Shown piece by piece: positions 50,841-61,281 of a stretch of DNA of 64,000 nt (positions are counted from its first letter, which is position 1; every line of letters starts with the position of its first letter). The translations under genes were made by a program, and so were the position numbers. Origin of the DNA: Maricaulis virginensis (GTDB lineage: Bacteria > Pseudomonadota > Alphaproteobacteria > Caulobacterales > Maricaulaceae). The stretch lies in NCBI RefSeq assembly GCF_027922185.1, contig NZ_BSFE01000012.1, forward strand, positions 43,768-107,767, written 5' to 3'. The notes under the pieces are model-generated. The model was not told the origin of the DNA. It ran no database searches and saw nothing but the letters and a program-made list of their open reading frames with translations.

Positions 50841-50881
50841 CGACCGGCAAGGGGTACCGGCGATGTCTGTGGCGTTCGGGT

Positions 50882-51229
50882 TCAGCAGGCGCGGTATTCG
50901 CCGTTGCGCCAATAGGTGCAGCCATCCCGGTCGTTGACGTAGTAGTACCGGTTGGCCCGGCGATCGAGATAGAGCTGCGAGTGGTTGGAATTGCTCTCGT
51001 TCCAGCGGCAGCCGCCTTCCTCGCGGCACCCGGAATAGGCACCGGCCGCGGCACCGACGGCACCGCCGATCAGGGCACCGGTCTGGGCATCGCCCGAGCC
51101 GGTATTGTTGCCGATGATCGCACCTGCAGCCGCGCCCATTGCGCCGCCGGCAGCCGCATTTCGCGTGGTGGCACCGCAGGCCGTAACGGTCAGGGCGGCA
51201 GCACTGACGATCAGAAGTGTCTTCATCAT
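50882..51229 (-). CDS. Glycine-zipper lipoprotein, copy 2
   Basis: A 115-aa paralogue of the gene at 50338. Signal MKTLLIVSAAALTVTAC with lipobox; GGAMGAAAGAIIGNNTGSGD and GALIGGAVGAAAGAYSG form the zipper; the tail is again RDGCTYWRNGEYRAC. The region GCREEGGCRW parallels GCRSQGGCAW in copy 1, so four cysteines are kept. It starts with tandem ATGs and ends in a strong terminator. Confidence 0.82.
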   Translation of the reverse strand: MMKTLLIVSAAALTVTACGATTRNAAAGGAMGAAAGAIIGNNTGSGDAQTGALIGGAVGAAAGAYSGCREEGGCRWNESNSNHSQLYLDRRANRYYYVNDRDGCTYWRNGEYRAC

Positions 51230-51325
51230 GGCGTCCAGTCTCCCGTGTGTTGTTCGACACAGGATGCAACGCCCGGACGCAGGAGCCGTTCCATGGACCG
51301 GCGATTTCGCCGGCGCCGCGGGCGA

Positions 51326-51964
51326 TCAGGCCGGCGTGACGCGCCGCATGGTCAGATTGATGCGTCCGCCGCCGGGGAAAACCGTTTCCGGCAGCAGGGT
51401 CGAGGTGCCCGGATAGATCCGGTCGACGCCGTGATAGCTGCGCCGCGAGGCCCCGCCGAGCACCACGACATCGCCCGAGGACAGCACCATGGAGGCCGTC
51501 TTGCCGCGCCGCGTGGTGCCGCCGATCCGGAAACGGGCCTTGTCCCCCAGCGAGACCGAGACGACGGCCGCATCGGTCGCCGCCTCGTCGCTGTCGACAT
51601 GCAGGCCCATGCGGCTGCCCGGCGCATACCAGTTCACCAGGCAGGCTTCCGGCGGCGCGGGATAGCCGGACACGGCCGTCCACAGATCCAGCAATGCAGT
51701 GGGCAGGGGCGGCCAGGGTGCGCCGGTTTCCGGGTGCGCGGGCTCGTAGCGGTAGCCGCGCGCCTGGTCGGTGACCCATCCCAGCGGGCCGAAATTCGTC
51801 ATCTTCACCGAGAGGGGCTGTCCCGTACGCGGCATGGAGGGCCGCCAGAAGGGCGCCGTCGCGGCCGCCTCGATCACGGCCGCCACCAGATCCGACTGGA
51901 CCGTCCGGTCGAAATGACCGGGCAGAAAGCGGAAACCGGGCAGAGGCGGGGCGGGCTCGTCCAT
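51326..51964 (-). CDS. alkB: Alpha-ketoglutarate-dependent dioxygenase AlkB
   Basis: AlkB (212 aa) removes methyl lesions such as 1-methyladenine from nucleic acids by Fe(II)/2-oxoglutarate oxidation. Iron ligands are His and Asp in GLHVDSDEAATD near 130 and His in RRSYHGVDRIYPG near 185; RINLTMRRV carries the 2-oxoglutarate arginines. An ATG at 51964 has GGAGG too close (1 nt), so a start further upstream (GTG at 52000) is possible. It could complement the Ada-like and Nth repair enzymes in the window. Confidence 0.92.
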   Translation of the reverse strand: MDEPAPPLPGFRFLPGHFDRTVQSDLVAAVIEAAATAPFWRPSMPRTGQPLSVKMTNFGPLGWVTDQARGYRYEPAHPETGAPWPPLPTALLDLWTAVSGYPAPPEACLVNWYAPGSRMGLHVDSDEAATDAAVVSVSLGDKARFRIGGTTRRGKTASMVLSSGDVVVLGGASRRSYHGVDRIYPGTSTLLPETVFPGGGRINLTMRRVTPA

Positions 51965-52085
51965 GCCTCCAGCATGGCGCGCCGCAGGCCGCGCTTCCAC
52001 CCGGAATTCATCCCCCGGCAGTCATCCCCTGTCGACCGCCGGCGGACGCGTTGCTGCAGCGCCCGCCAGCGGCCGTCCCAAACGC

Positions 52086-52514
52086 CTAACGCGCGCCGGA
52101 ACCGGTAAAGTCGAGCCGCATCTCGCCATTGTTCAGCCGGACATTGCGGGATTCCCGGCGGCCATCGGGATAGATCACCTCGACAAAGGCCTCGGTGTAG
52201 ACCGTGTTCATGCTGGTCGAGAATTCGCCGGGCGAAGCGACGCCCGGGCGATGACGGGTGACGTGGAAGGTGTGGGTCAGCGGTGTCGTGCCGATGAAAT
52301 TCATCGAGGTCGTGTCCCGTCCGGCCGGGATCGATCCCATTACATCGGTCGAATTGACGCCGACCGAGCGGTGGCCGGTCAGCGACATGTAGACCTCGGC
52401 CCCCGGTTCCGGCGTGGTGACGATGAAGGTCTGCTGCGGCAGAATCACCGAGCAGGCGGACATAATTAATGAGACCGCTGCGACAACGGGCAGCATCAGG
52501 CGTCTGGCGATCAT
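52086..52514 (-). CDS. Small lipoprotein of unknown function
   Basis: A 142-aa lipoprotein; MIARRLMLPVVAAVSLIMSAC supplies the lipobox (Cys21; quoted length kept short by splitting at Leu16 if needed). The mature part is beta-rich with TPEPGAEVYMSLTG, a PEGA-like opening, and VEVIYPDGRRESRNVRL. PEGA-type domains are surface or wall associated. GAGGGGGG precedes the ATG. It is divergent from dnaK across 358 nt. Confidence 0.7.
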   Translation of the reverse strand: MIARRLMLPVVAAVSLIMSACSVILPQQTFIVTTPEPGAEVYMSLTGHRSVGVNSTDVMGSIPAGRDTTSMNFIGTTPLTHTFHVTRHRPGVASPGEFSTSMNTVYTEAFVEVIYPDGRRESRNVRLNNGEMRLDFTGSGAR

Positions 52515-52872
52515 TGTCCCCCCTCGGGCCGCCGGGCCCTGTCCTTGAAAACCCGTACGGTTTACCGGGGGCTTGCAGGGCAGGCCATTCGGCGATCGAC
52601 GAAGGCGCGCGGGATTTTCTGCGGTCCGCGCCGCCGCGACACCCCGTCCCTGCAACGGACGCGTCTGCGGCCTTGCGCTTGCAGTCATCCCTCCCTAAAT
52701 CGCCCACCAAGCGCGGGGTTATTCCCCGAACATGCGTGAACCACTCCGGTGTCGGCATCACCGGATATTCAATGACGATCCCGAAGGGGACGGTGAACGG
52801 CATCCGGTACGCTTGCGACAAGGTCCTGATGCGCCGAACCGGTCCCGCTTGGAAAAAACGGAGAGACGATCA
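52515..52872. other. Divergent regulatory region of dnaK (358 nt)
   Basis: No supported gene. It must hold the dnaK promoters and those of the divergent lipoprotein. A heat-shock-like site is seen at 52672-52700. The dnaK start at 52873 has only GAGAG-type purines nearby as ribosome-binding site (GGAGAGACGATCA before ATG). Confidence 0.5.
52672..52700 (+). promoter_or_regulatory. Possible RpoH-type promoter of dnaK
   Basis: CTTGCG, 17-bp spacer, CTAAAT resembles the alphaproteobacterial sigma32 consensus CTTGAA-N17-CCANAT with three mismatches. The predicted leader would be about 165 nt. Confidence 0.35.
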
Positions 52873-54786
<1,914 letters not shown>

Positions 54787-54797
54787 GGTCCGGTGAT

Positions 54798-54832
54798 CCG
54801 GAGCGGCACGCGGGATACCGCTGCCGCTCCGG
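54798..54832. other. Hairpin after dnaK
   Basis: CCGGAGCGGCA (54798-54808) and TGCCGCTCCGG (54822-54832) form an 11-bp stem, loop 13, 12 nt past the dnaK stop. Without a T tail it may partly stop or stabilise the dnaK mRNA and so lower expression of the two downstream genes. Confidence 0.5.
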
Positions 54833-54855
54833 GCCCGCCGGCCCAGGAGCGCCTC

Positions 54856-55719
54856 ATGGCCCGTCCCGACCCGATTTCCGCACCTTTCGGTGCCTTCGCA
54901 CTTCCCGAGCTGGCGGAGCGCTTCCGGCGCCTCCCCATGTCCCTGCCGCTCGACGGCCTGCGCCGCGGCGCGGAGACCGTGGTCCGGCGGACCCTGATGT
55001 CCGGCGGCCGCGAGATCGCCGATGTCGAGGTGTTTCCCGGACAGTTCGCCCGCCTGCACCTGCGCGACAATCGCTGCGAGAAGCGCGTCTTCGCCGGAGC
55101 CCGCACCTGGGACGATGCGGAACGGGCCGAGATCCGCGCCCGCATTGCCGCCCACGACGCCGATACCCCCTTCAATTTCGTCGATGCCGGCGCCAATGCC
55201 GGCCTCTACACCCTGTCCGTGCTGGCAGACGGAAAGACGCTGGGGCGGCCGGTGACGGTGGTGGCGATCGAGCCGGACACGGAGAACCGGCGGCGGCTGG
55301 AATTCAATCTGCGATCGTCCGGCGCCGAAGGCGTGACGGTCGTGCCCTGTGCGCTGGGCGCCGAAGCGGGGGAAGTCCGCATGGTGCAATCCGGCAGGAA
55401 CCGGGGCGAAGTGCATGTCGAAACCGGTGGCGAGGGCGATACGGTCGCCATGCGTCCGCTGCAGGCCGTGCTGGATGAGGCCGGTATTGCGCGCGTCGAT
55501 GTCATGAAGATCGACATCGAGGGTTATGAGGGTCCCGTTCTGGAGGCTTTCTTTGCCCGGGCGCCGCGCACGCTGTGGCCCGGCATGATCCTGATCGAAA
55601 CGCGGCACGAGGCCGCGATCCATGACGGCGCCGCGGGCCTGTGTCTTGCACAGGGCTATTCGCTGGCGCGGCAGATGCGGCAGAACGCGGTACTGGTTCT
55701 GTCCCACGGTGAAGCTTGA
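54856..55719 (+). CDS. FkbM-family SAM-dependent methyltransferase
   Basis: A 287-aa methyltransferase. The SAM-binding motif is FVDAGANAGLYTLSVLA near residue 100, with VVAIEPDTENRRRL following and VDVMKIDIEGYEGPVLEAF near 225 as the FkbM signature. Many FkbM enzymes methylate sugars or polyketides; the substrate here is unknown. I prefer ATG 54856 (AGGAG 7 nt upstream) over GTG 54793. Its TGA overlaps the dnaJ ATG (TGATG), so the two are translationally coupled inside the dnaK operon. Confidence 0.9.
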   Translation: MARPDPISAPFGAFALPELAERFRRLPMSLPLDGLRRGAETVVRRTLMSGGREIADVEVFPGQFARLHLRDNRCEKRVFAGARTWDDAERAEIRARIAAHDADTPFNFVDAGANAGLYTLSVLADGKTLGRPVTVVAIEPDTENRRRLEFNLRSSGAEGVTVVPCALGAEAGEVRMVQSGRNRGEVHVETGGEGDTVAMRPLQAVLDEAGIARVDVMKIDIEGYEGPVLEAFFARAPRTLWPGMILIETRHEAAIHDGAAGLCLAQGYSLARQMRQNAVLVLSHGEA

Positions 55720-56903
55720 TGAGTAAACGCGACTATTACGAGACACTCGGTGTCGACCGTTCGGCAGACGAAAAGGCGCTGAAGAGCGCCTATCGCAAGC
55801 TGGCGATGCAATATCACCCGGACAGGAATCCGGGCGATGCGGAGGCCGAGGCCAGGTTCAAGGAAGTCGGCGAGGCCTATGCCATCCTGTCCGACAAGGA
55901 CAAGCGCGCAGCCTATGACCGCATGGGCCACGCCGCCTTCGAACAGGGCGGCATGGGCGGCGGCCAGGGCCCGTTCGGCGGTGGCGCCGGTGCGGCCGAG
56001 TTTGCCGACATTTTTGAACAGGTCTTCGGCGAAGCCTTCGGCATGGGCGGCATGGGCGGCGGCCGTCGCGGCGGGCGCAGCCATGGTCCGGCGCGCGGTG
56101 CCGATCTGCGCTATGACCTCGAGATTGCCCTGGAAGATGCCTTCAGCGGCAAGGAAGCGACCATCAAGGTCCCCACGGCCATGCATTGCGAACGCTGTGA
56201 CGGGCAGGGCAATGAGCCGGGTACCGAGCTGGAAACCTGCGGCACCTGTGGCGGGGCCGGACGAATCCGCCGCTCCCAGGGCTTCTTCACCATGGAACAG
56301 ACCTGTCCGCATTGCGGCGGGCGCGGCCAGTACGTGAAAACCCCCTGCCAGGACTGCGACGGTGTCGGCCGGGTGCGCAAGACGCGCACGCTGAATGTCA
56401 CCGTTCCGGCCGGCGTCGAGGACGGCACGCGCATCCGTCTTGCCGGTGAAGGCGAAGCCGGGGCCCGTGGTGGTCCGCGCGGCGATCTCTACATCTTCAT
56501 TTCCGTCAAGCCGCACGAGATTTTCGAGCGCGACGGACCCAATCTCTACTGCCGCACCCCCGCCTCCATGGTGCAGGCCGCGCTGGGCTGTTCCATCGAA
56601 GTGCCCACGATCGAGGGCGGCAAGGCCGAGATGAAAATCCCCGAAGGCGCCCAGACCGGACGCCGCATGCGCCTGCGCGGCAAGGGCATGCCCCGCCTGC
56701 GCGGCGGCCCGCGCGGCGACATGATCGTCGAGCTGTTCGTGGAAACCCCGCGCAATCTGTGCGACCGCCAGAAAGAGCTCCTGAAGGAGTTCTGCGACCT
56801 CTCCGGCGAGGGCTGCAATCCCGACAGCGCGGGTTTCTTCAACAAGGTCAAACAGTTCTGGGACGATGTGACGACCGATGACGGTCGTCCCAACGCCAAC
56901 TGA
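55719..56903 (+). CDS. dnaJ: Chaperone protein DnaJ
   Basis: DnaJ (394 aa), Hsp40 co-chaperone. The J domain has YHPDRNPGD near residue 33. A Gly/Phe-rich stretch (GGMGGGQGPFGGGAG) follows. Four zinc-finger repeats are present: CERCDGQG, CGTCGGAG, CPHCGGRG and CQDCDGVG. The C-terminal substrate-binding domain is complete. Start MSKRDYYETLGV; it is coupled to the methyltransferase stop. Confidence 0.98.
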   Translation: MSKRDYYETLGVDRSADEKALKSAYRKLAMQYHPDRNPGDAEAEARFKEVGEAYAILSDKDKRAAYDRMGHAAFEQGGMGGGQGPFGGGAGAAEFADIFEQVFGEAFGMGGMGGGRRGGRSHGPARGADLRYDLEIALEDAFSGKEATIKVPTAMHCERCDGQGNEPGTELETCGTCGGAGRIRRSQGFFTMEQTCPHCGGRGQYVKTPCQDCDGVGRVRKTRTLNVTVPAGVEDGTRIRLAGEGEAGARGGPRGDLYIFISVKPHEIFERDGPNLYCRTPASMVQAALGCSIEVPTIEGGKAEMKIPEGAQTGRRMRLRGKGMPRLRGGPRGDMIVELFVETPRNLCDRQKELLKEFCDLSGEGCNPDSAGFFNKVKQFWDDVTTDDGRPNAN

Positions 56904-56958
56904 TCCGCCGCACGCAATCCGCGTGACACCCTGCGCCGCAACGGCGTAGGATTCGCGC

Positions 56959-58080
56959 ATGGATACCAGGCCGGACACGACTGCCCCTGCTGACACACCC
57001 GCAGACGCAACGCATTTCGAACCCTTCGAGATGCGGCTCTATCGCGTGTCGCCGCTGGGCCCGCTCCTGACAACGCTGGCGCTGTTCGTCCTGGTCTATG
57101 GCAGTTTCGTGCTGATTGCCGAGACCACCCGCCAGCCTTCGCTCTTCCATGTCAGCGCGACTGGCGGGATCGTGCTGGTACAGGTCGCGTGGATCGCGCT
57201 GGTCCTGTCGCTGATCTTCACGGCCGGCACCGCCTTCACCGAATTCAGCCGCCGCATGTGGGAGGCCGAGACCGACGCCCTGGTTGCCGCCCTCGTACCG
57301 GCCGGGGCCGGCGATGCGCGCGCCTTCGCCCTGGGCATTCCGCGCAGCTGGAGCCGGCGCTATGCGCTGATGTTCTTTGCCGGCGCCGCCGCGGGTCTTG
57401 CCTTCAACGGCATGATCATCCTCACCAGCAATTTCACCTTCGTGACCTATCTCCAGTCGGTCGGCCTGTGGTTTATCCTGGTATCGCCCGTGCTCTACGG
57501 CATCGGCTTTCGGGCCGGGATCGATCTGGCGCGCGAGAGCGCAGCCATCAAACAGCTGATCCGCGACCACCTGACGATCGATCTCTTCCATCTCGACCGG
57601 CTGGGCGTGTTCGGCCGGATCGGGCTGCGCGCCGCGCGGTCCTGGCTGATCATGGCCGGTATCCTGCTGCTTTTCCTGATCAATCCGAACCGGCCCGACG
57701 CATTGTTCGACGCCACCCAGTTGTGGATCACCGTGCCCGTTGTTGCCGCCTCGATTGCCGGCGGCGTCATCGTGCTGACCAGCGCGCTGCATCCGGTGCA
57801 CACCAAGATCCGCGCCGCCAAACAGGCCGAGCTCGACCGCATTCATGCCGAGATGGCCAGGGTGCGCGAGCGGGCGCTGGCCGGCGATGCGGAGGCCGCA
57901 TCGGCCCTGGCCGGTCTGACCGATTACGAGATCTGGGTGAATGCGCGGCCGGAATGGCCGGTCTCGGCGGGCGTGACGACGCGCTTCTCGCTTTATGTAC
58001 TGATCCCGGTCATTCCCATCATCGGGTCCTATGTGTTTGAAAAGCTGGCCGATCAGTTTGTTTCCGGAGGAGGAGTATGA
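56959..58080 (+). CDS. Multi-pass membrane protein of unknown function
   Basis: A 373-aa protein with about seven hydrophobic segments, for example LLTTLALFVLVYGSFVLIAE, GIVLVQVAWIALVLSLIFTA, MFFAGAAAGLAFNGMIILT, and VPVVAASIAGGVIVLTSAL. A charged helix (HTKIRAAKQAELDRIHAEMA) separates the last helix. No family recognised. Its stop overlaps the dapB start by 4 nt (ATGA), so it is probably co-transcribed with dapB. Confidence 0.75.
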   Translation: MDTRPDTTAPADTPADATHFEPFEMRLYRVSPLGPLLTTLALFVLVYGSFVLIAETTRQPSLFHVSATGGIVLVQVAWIALVLSLIFTAGTAFTEFSRRMWEAETDALVAALVPAGAGDARAFALGIPRSWSRRYALMFFAGAAAGLAFNGMIILTSNFTFVTYLQSVGLWFILVSPVLYGIGFRAGIDLARESAAIKQLIRDHLTIDLFHLDRLGVFGRIGLRAARSWLIMAGILLLFLINPNRPDALFDATQLWITVPVVAASIAGGVIVLTSALHPVHTKIRAAKQAELDRIHAEMARVRERALAGDAEAASALAGLTDYEIWVNARPEWPVSAGVTTRFSLYVLIPVIPIIGSYVFEKLADQFVSGGGV

Positions 58081-58907
58081 GCCAGGTCATCCGTGTAGCG
58101 CTTCTGGGTGTGACCGGGCGTCTGGGCCGGGCCATCGGCCGGGCCGTCCTGCAGGCACCCGATTTCGCCCTGACAGGCGCCGTTGTGCGCGCCGGCTCGT
58201 CCTCGGAAGGCGAGGATGTCGGCGAATGGCTGACCGGCACGCCCTGCGAGTGCATCGCGACGGTCGCCCTCGAGGAGGCGGTGCGCGACGCCGATATCGT
58301 GCTCGATGCCAGCCTGCCGCGCATGACGGCCGCAACGGCAGAACGCCTGGCTGGCTGGAACGGTCCGCCCCTGGTCAGCGGTGTCACCGGGTTCGACGCG
58401 GACGAACAGGTCCGTCTGACCGCGGCGGCCCGCCGGCTGCCGATTCTCTCCACGGGGAATTTCTCGCTCGGTATTGCCCTGGCCGAAGCCCTGGTGCGCC
58501 AGGCCGCCGGCCGGCTGCGCGCGCATGACTGGGATATCGAGGTCGAGGAGACCCATCACCGCATGAAGCCCGACGCGCCCTCGGGCACCGCCCTGCTGCT
58601 GGGCCGGGCCGCCGCCGAAGCCCGCGGCGAGGATCTCGATGCCGTCGCGACACCGGGACGCCATGGTACGACCGGTCCGCGCAAGCCCGGCACGATCGGC
58701 TTTTCCGCCACGCGCGGCGGCACGATCATCGGCGAGCATGCCGTGCGCTTCCTGGGCGATATGGAAGAGATCTCCATCTCCCACCGCGCCTTCGACCGCT
58801 CGATCTTCGCCGCCGGAGCACTGGAGGCTGCGCGCTGGATGTCGAACAAGGGCGAGGGCCGGCCGGCCGGCCTCTACTCCATGCAGGACGTCATCGCCGT
58901 CGCATGA
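58077..58907 (+). CDS. dapB: 4-hydroxy-tetrahydrodipicolinate reductase
   Basis: DapB (276 aa) catalyses the NAD(P)H-dependent step of lysine and diaminopimelate synthesis. Rossmann motif LLGVTGRLGRAIGRAV near residue 10; active site EETHHRMKPDAPSGTALLLG near 160-180 (His and Lys); TRGGTIIGEHAVRFLGDME near 215. Full length. Overlap with the upstream membrane protein suggests coupling. Confidence 0.96.
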   Translation: MSQVIRVALLGVTGRLGRAIGRAVLQAPDFALTGAVVRAGSSSEGEDVGEWLTGTPCECIATVALEEAVRDADIVLDASLPRMTAATAERLAGWNGPPLVSGVTGFDADEQVRLTAAARRLPILSTGNFSLGIALAEALVRQAAGRLRAHDWDIEVEETHHRMKPDAPSGTALLLGRAAAEARGEDLDAVATPGRHGTTGPRKPGTIGFSATRGGTIIGEHAVRFLGDMEEISISHRAFDRSIFAAGALEAARWMSNKGEGRPAGLYSMQDVIAVA

Positions 58908-59064
58908 CAGGATTTGTCAGGACTTGTGTGACAGGCCTCGACCTGCGTTGCACGTGAAACATGCCGGATATGGCGCCGGCCGGGCCAAGCTTGCGCAGGG
59001 CCCGAAATCCTGACATCATCCCGCCAGATCAGCCGGCCTCAAGGCCATGTTTCAGGGGGTGTCA

Positions 59065-59739
59065 GTGCGCAGGGCCGAACGTCTCATCCGCATCGTCCAG
59101 GCCTTGCGGGAAGCCGCGCCCGGCGCCGTGACCGCCCATGACATGGGCAAGCGCTTCGAGGTTTCCGAACGCACCATCTATCGCGATATCGCCCATCTGA
59201 TCGGCTCCGGCGCGCCCATCGACGGCGAAGCGGGTGTCGGCTATGTGCTGCGCCCCGGTTTCGACCTGCCGCCGCTCACCTTCTCCTATGAACAGCTCGA
59301 CGCGCTCGCCCTGGGCGCCCGCCTGGTCAAGGCGACCGGCGACAAGGATCTGGCCATGGCCGCCGCCGAGGCGCTGGGCAAGATCGAGCACGCCCTGCCC
59401 GACACGCACCGCCAGCGCCTGCGCTCCACGCCGCTGTTTGCCGCCTTCCTCGACGAGACCGTGCGGCCGGAAGCCTTCGGCCCCGTACGCAACGCCATCG
59501 CTTCGAAGCGCAAGCTGCGCGTGGTCTACAACTCGCTGCAGGACGAGAAAACCAAGCGCGTCATCCGTCCGCTCGCGCTGACCTGTTTCGGCCGCGTCTG
59601 GCTGCTCTCGGCCTGGTGCGAACTGCGCAATGATTTCCGCCACTTCCGCACCGACCGCATCGAACGCCTCACCGTCCTCGCCGAAAGCTATGAAGACGAG
59701 CCCGGCAAGCGCTACGAAGACATGCGGCGCGCGGCGTAA
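59065..59739 (+). CDS. WYL-domain HTH regulator (YafY family)
   Basis: A 224-aa regulator. The HTH comes first (AERLIRIVQALREAAPG, FEVSERTIYRDIAHLIGSG), then a linker GEAGVGYVLRPGFDLPPLTFS and the WYL domain (RPLALTCFGRVWLLSAWCELRNDF). WYL proteins bind ligands, often nucleotides or nucleic acid. I start at GTG 59065 since family members begin MRRAxRL; ATG 59047 is possible. No neighbouring target is obvious. Confidence 0.88.
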   Translation: MRRAERLIRIVQALREAAPGAVTAHDMGKRFEVSERTIYRDIAHLIGSGAPIDGEAGVGYVLRPGFDLPPLTFSYEQLDALALGARLVKATGDKDLAMAAAEALGKIEHALPDTHRQRLRSTPLFAAFLDETVRPEAFGPVRNAIASKRKLRVVYNSLQDEKTKRVIRPLALTCFGRVWLLSAWCELRNDFRHFRTDRIERLTVLAESYEDEPGKRYEDMRRAA

Positions 59740-59758
59740 CCGCTCTCACTCACCCGTT

Positions 59759-59920
59759 GTCATCCCGGTCGGATGGCCCGCGCAGGCGGGCCAAAGGGCC
59801 GGGACCCATACGCCCGGTGCAGGCCGGGGCGGCCTCGACATCTGTGAGAACTGGATGAGCAGCGGGGCTATGGGTCCCGGACTCGCGCCCGGCTTTCGCC
59901 GGGCATCCATCCGGGATGAC
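59759..59920. repeat. Nested inverted-repeat element, 162 bp
   Basis: Terminal repeats GTCATCCCGG (59759-59768) and CCGGGATGAC (59911-59920), inner repeats GGGACCCATA (59801-59810) and TATGGGTCCC (59869-59878), plus two local hairpins: GGCCCGC-GCAG-GCGGGCC (59775-59792) and GCCCGGC-TTTC-GCCGGGC (59887-59904). The whole would fold like a cloverleaf. It has no ORF. It resembles the REP/BIME or MITE-like elements common between genes in alphaproteobacteria. Confidence 0.8.
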
Positions 59921-60126
59921 AAAGAAGGGCAGGGGAAGGCTGAAAAAGGCCCGTCTCTCCATTGATCTCTTGCCTCCCCTGCGGCGAAATCCCGGTATGA
60001 AATCAATGGGCTGGTTTGCGCGTGCGCGAGCCTATCAAAGCCCAGACGCCCGCCTCAACGGGCGCAAGTGTCCGTCAGGGCCCGGTCCACAGGGCACGCT
60101 CATCACAACCAGCTCTACGAGCTGGG

Positions 60127-60148
60127 TTCCGGCTTTCGCCGGAATGAC
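60127..60148. repeat. Short relative of the nested repeat
   Basis: TTCCGGC-TTTC-GCCGGAA followed by TGAC. The TTTC loop and the flanking TGAC match the right half of the 162-bp element, suggesting a partial or decayed copy. Confidence 0.6.
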
Positions 60149-60193
60149 GGTGGAGCGGAGACGGCAGGCCCTGCCGCGCAGGCCCTGCAAGCC

Positions 60194-60667
60194 CTACCAG
60201 CTCCCGGTATTCTCCATGCTCGCCCAGGGTTCCTGCGGCGGGAGATTGTCGCCGCGCTGCAGGAGTTCCACGGAGATACCGTCCGGCGAACGCACGAAAG
60301 CCATATGGCCGTCGCGCGGCGGACGGTTGATCGTATAGCCCATCGCCTGCAGGCGGGCGCAGGTGTCGTAGACATTGTCCATGCGGTAGGCGAGATGCCC
60401 GAAATTGCGGCCGCCGGTGTATTCCTCCGGATCCCAGTTATGGGTCAGCTCCACACAGGGCAGGCCTTCGGGAATCTTGCTGCCGGTATAGACACCGCCC
60501 GGATAGCCCGCGGCCTCCACATCTTCCGGCGTGGCGAGAAAGATCAGGGTGAAACGCCCCTTCTCGCTGTCCATCCGGCTGATTTCCTTGAGACCCAGGC
60601 CTTCGCAGTAGAAACGCAGGCTCGCGTCCAGGTCCGAAACCCGGACCATGGTGTGCAGGTAGCGCAT
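60194..60667 (-). CDS. gloA: Lactoylglutathione lyase/VOC-family protein
   Basis: A 157-aa VOC (glyoxalase) protein. MRYLHTMVRVSDLDASLRFY at the N terminus and VELTHNWDPEEYTGGRNFGH near 75-95 closely resemble glyoxalase I; metal ligands would be His5, Glu74-like, His95 and a C-terminal Glu in VELLQRGD. It detoxifies methylglyoxal with glutathione, and gshB is in the window. A following membrane gene is 11 nt away. Confidence 0.9.
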   Translation of the reverse strand: MRYLHTMVRVSDLDASLRFYCEGLGLKEISRMDSEKGRFTLIFLATPEDVEAAGYPGGVYTGSKIPEGLPCVELTHNWDPEEYTGGRNFGHLAYRMDNVYDTCARLQAMGYTINRPPRDGHMAFVRSPDGISVELLQRGDNLPPQEPWASMENTGSW

Positions 60668-60678
60668 GGCAATCCGTC

Positions 60679-61272
60679 CTAATTCGTCTCGTTGGCGGGT
60701 TCGGTCCCCGTATCCCGCTGGCCGGGATTTTTCGGATCGGGCACCGCTCTTACCGCCCATTTGGGGCGTTTGCGCGGAATGACAATGTCATCGAAGGGTT
60801 CGCCGCGGGCGCGGGCCAGGGCCGGCACGAAGCCTTCCGGCGAGCGGGCATGGTGGATGCGCGCCATCAGCGCGCCGCAGGCCGCCCAGATCAGGCAGAA
60901 TCCGAAGAACATGTAGAACATCCACGGATAATAGCCCTCGTCATACCAGGGCCCGCCATCCAGCCCCATGACGATGACCGGCCACAGCGCCACCAGGCCC
61001 AGCGCGGCCAGCGGCGTGATCGCGATCGCCAGCACCAGTGTACCGGCGGCATAGAGCGCCCAGCGCGGCTCGTAGGCGGCGACATAGAGGCGTTCGAACG
61101 CGGCCGCGTCGACGCCCCTCACGGTCGCCGGCTTGCTCTCGCAGCGCTCGGCATATTCGATCCGCGCGTCTTCCATCAGCCGCCGGCGTGCCGCGACCCA
61201 GCGGATCAGGAAGGCGGCGGCCGCGACAAGGCCGGTAATGCCGGCAATGGCAAAGGGGTGTGAAAGGTCCAT
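60679..61272 (-). CDS. Membrane protein of unknown function
   Basis: A 197-aa protein with four hydrophobic segments: FAIAGITGLVAAAAFLIRWVA, YAAGTLVLAIAITPLAALGL, ALWPVIVMGLDG, and PWMFYMFFGFCLIWAACGAL. The last ~50 residues are charged. Function unknown. It precedes gloA by 11 nt on the same strand and may share its transcript. Confidence 0.72.
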   Translation of the reverse strand: MDLSHPFAIAGITGLVAAAAFLIRWVAARRRLMEDARIEYAERCESKPATVRGVDAAAFERLYVAAYEPRWALYAAGTLVLAIAITPLAALGLVALWPVIVMGLDGGPWYDEGYYPWMFYMFFGFCLIWAACGALMARIHHARSPEGFVPALARARGEPFDDIVIPRKRPKWAVRAVPDPKNPGQRDTGTEPANETN

Positions 61273-61281
61273 GGACCCAGT

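Larger units (their letters stand above)
59740..60193. other. 454-nt repeat-rich intergenic region
   Basis: No gene supported. It is filled by a 162-bp nested inverted-repeat element (59759-59920) and a smaller relative around 60127-60148. The remainder shows no further structure I can support. Confidence 0.7.
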
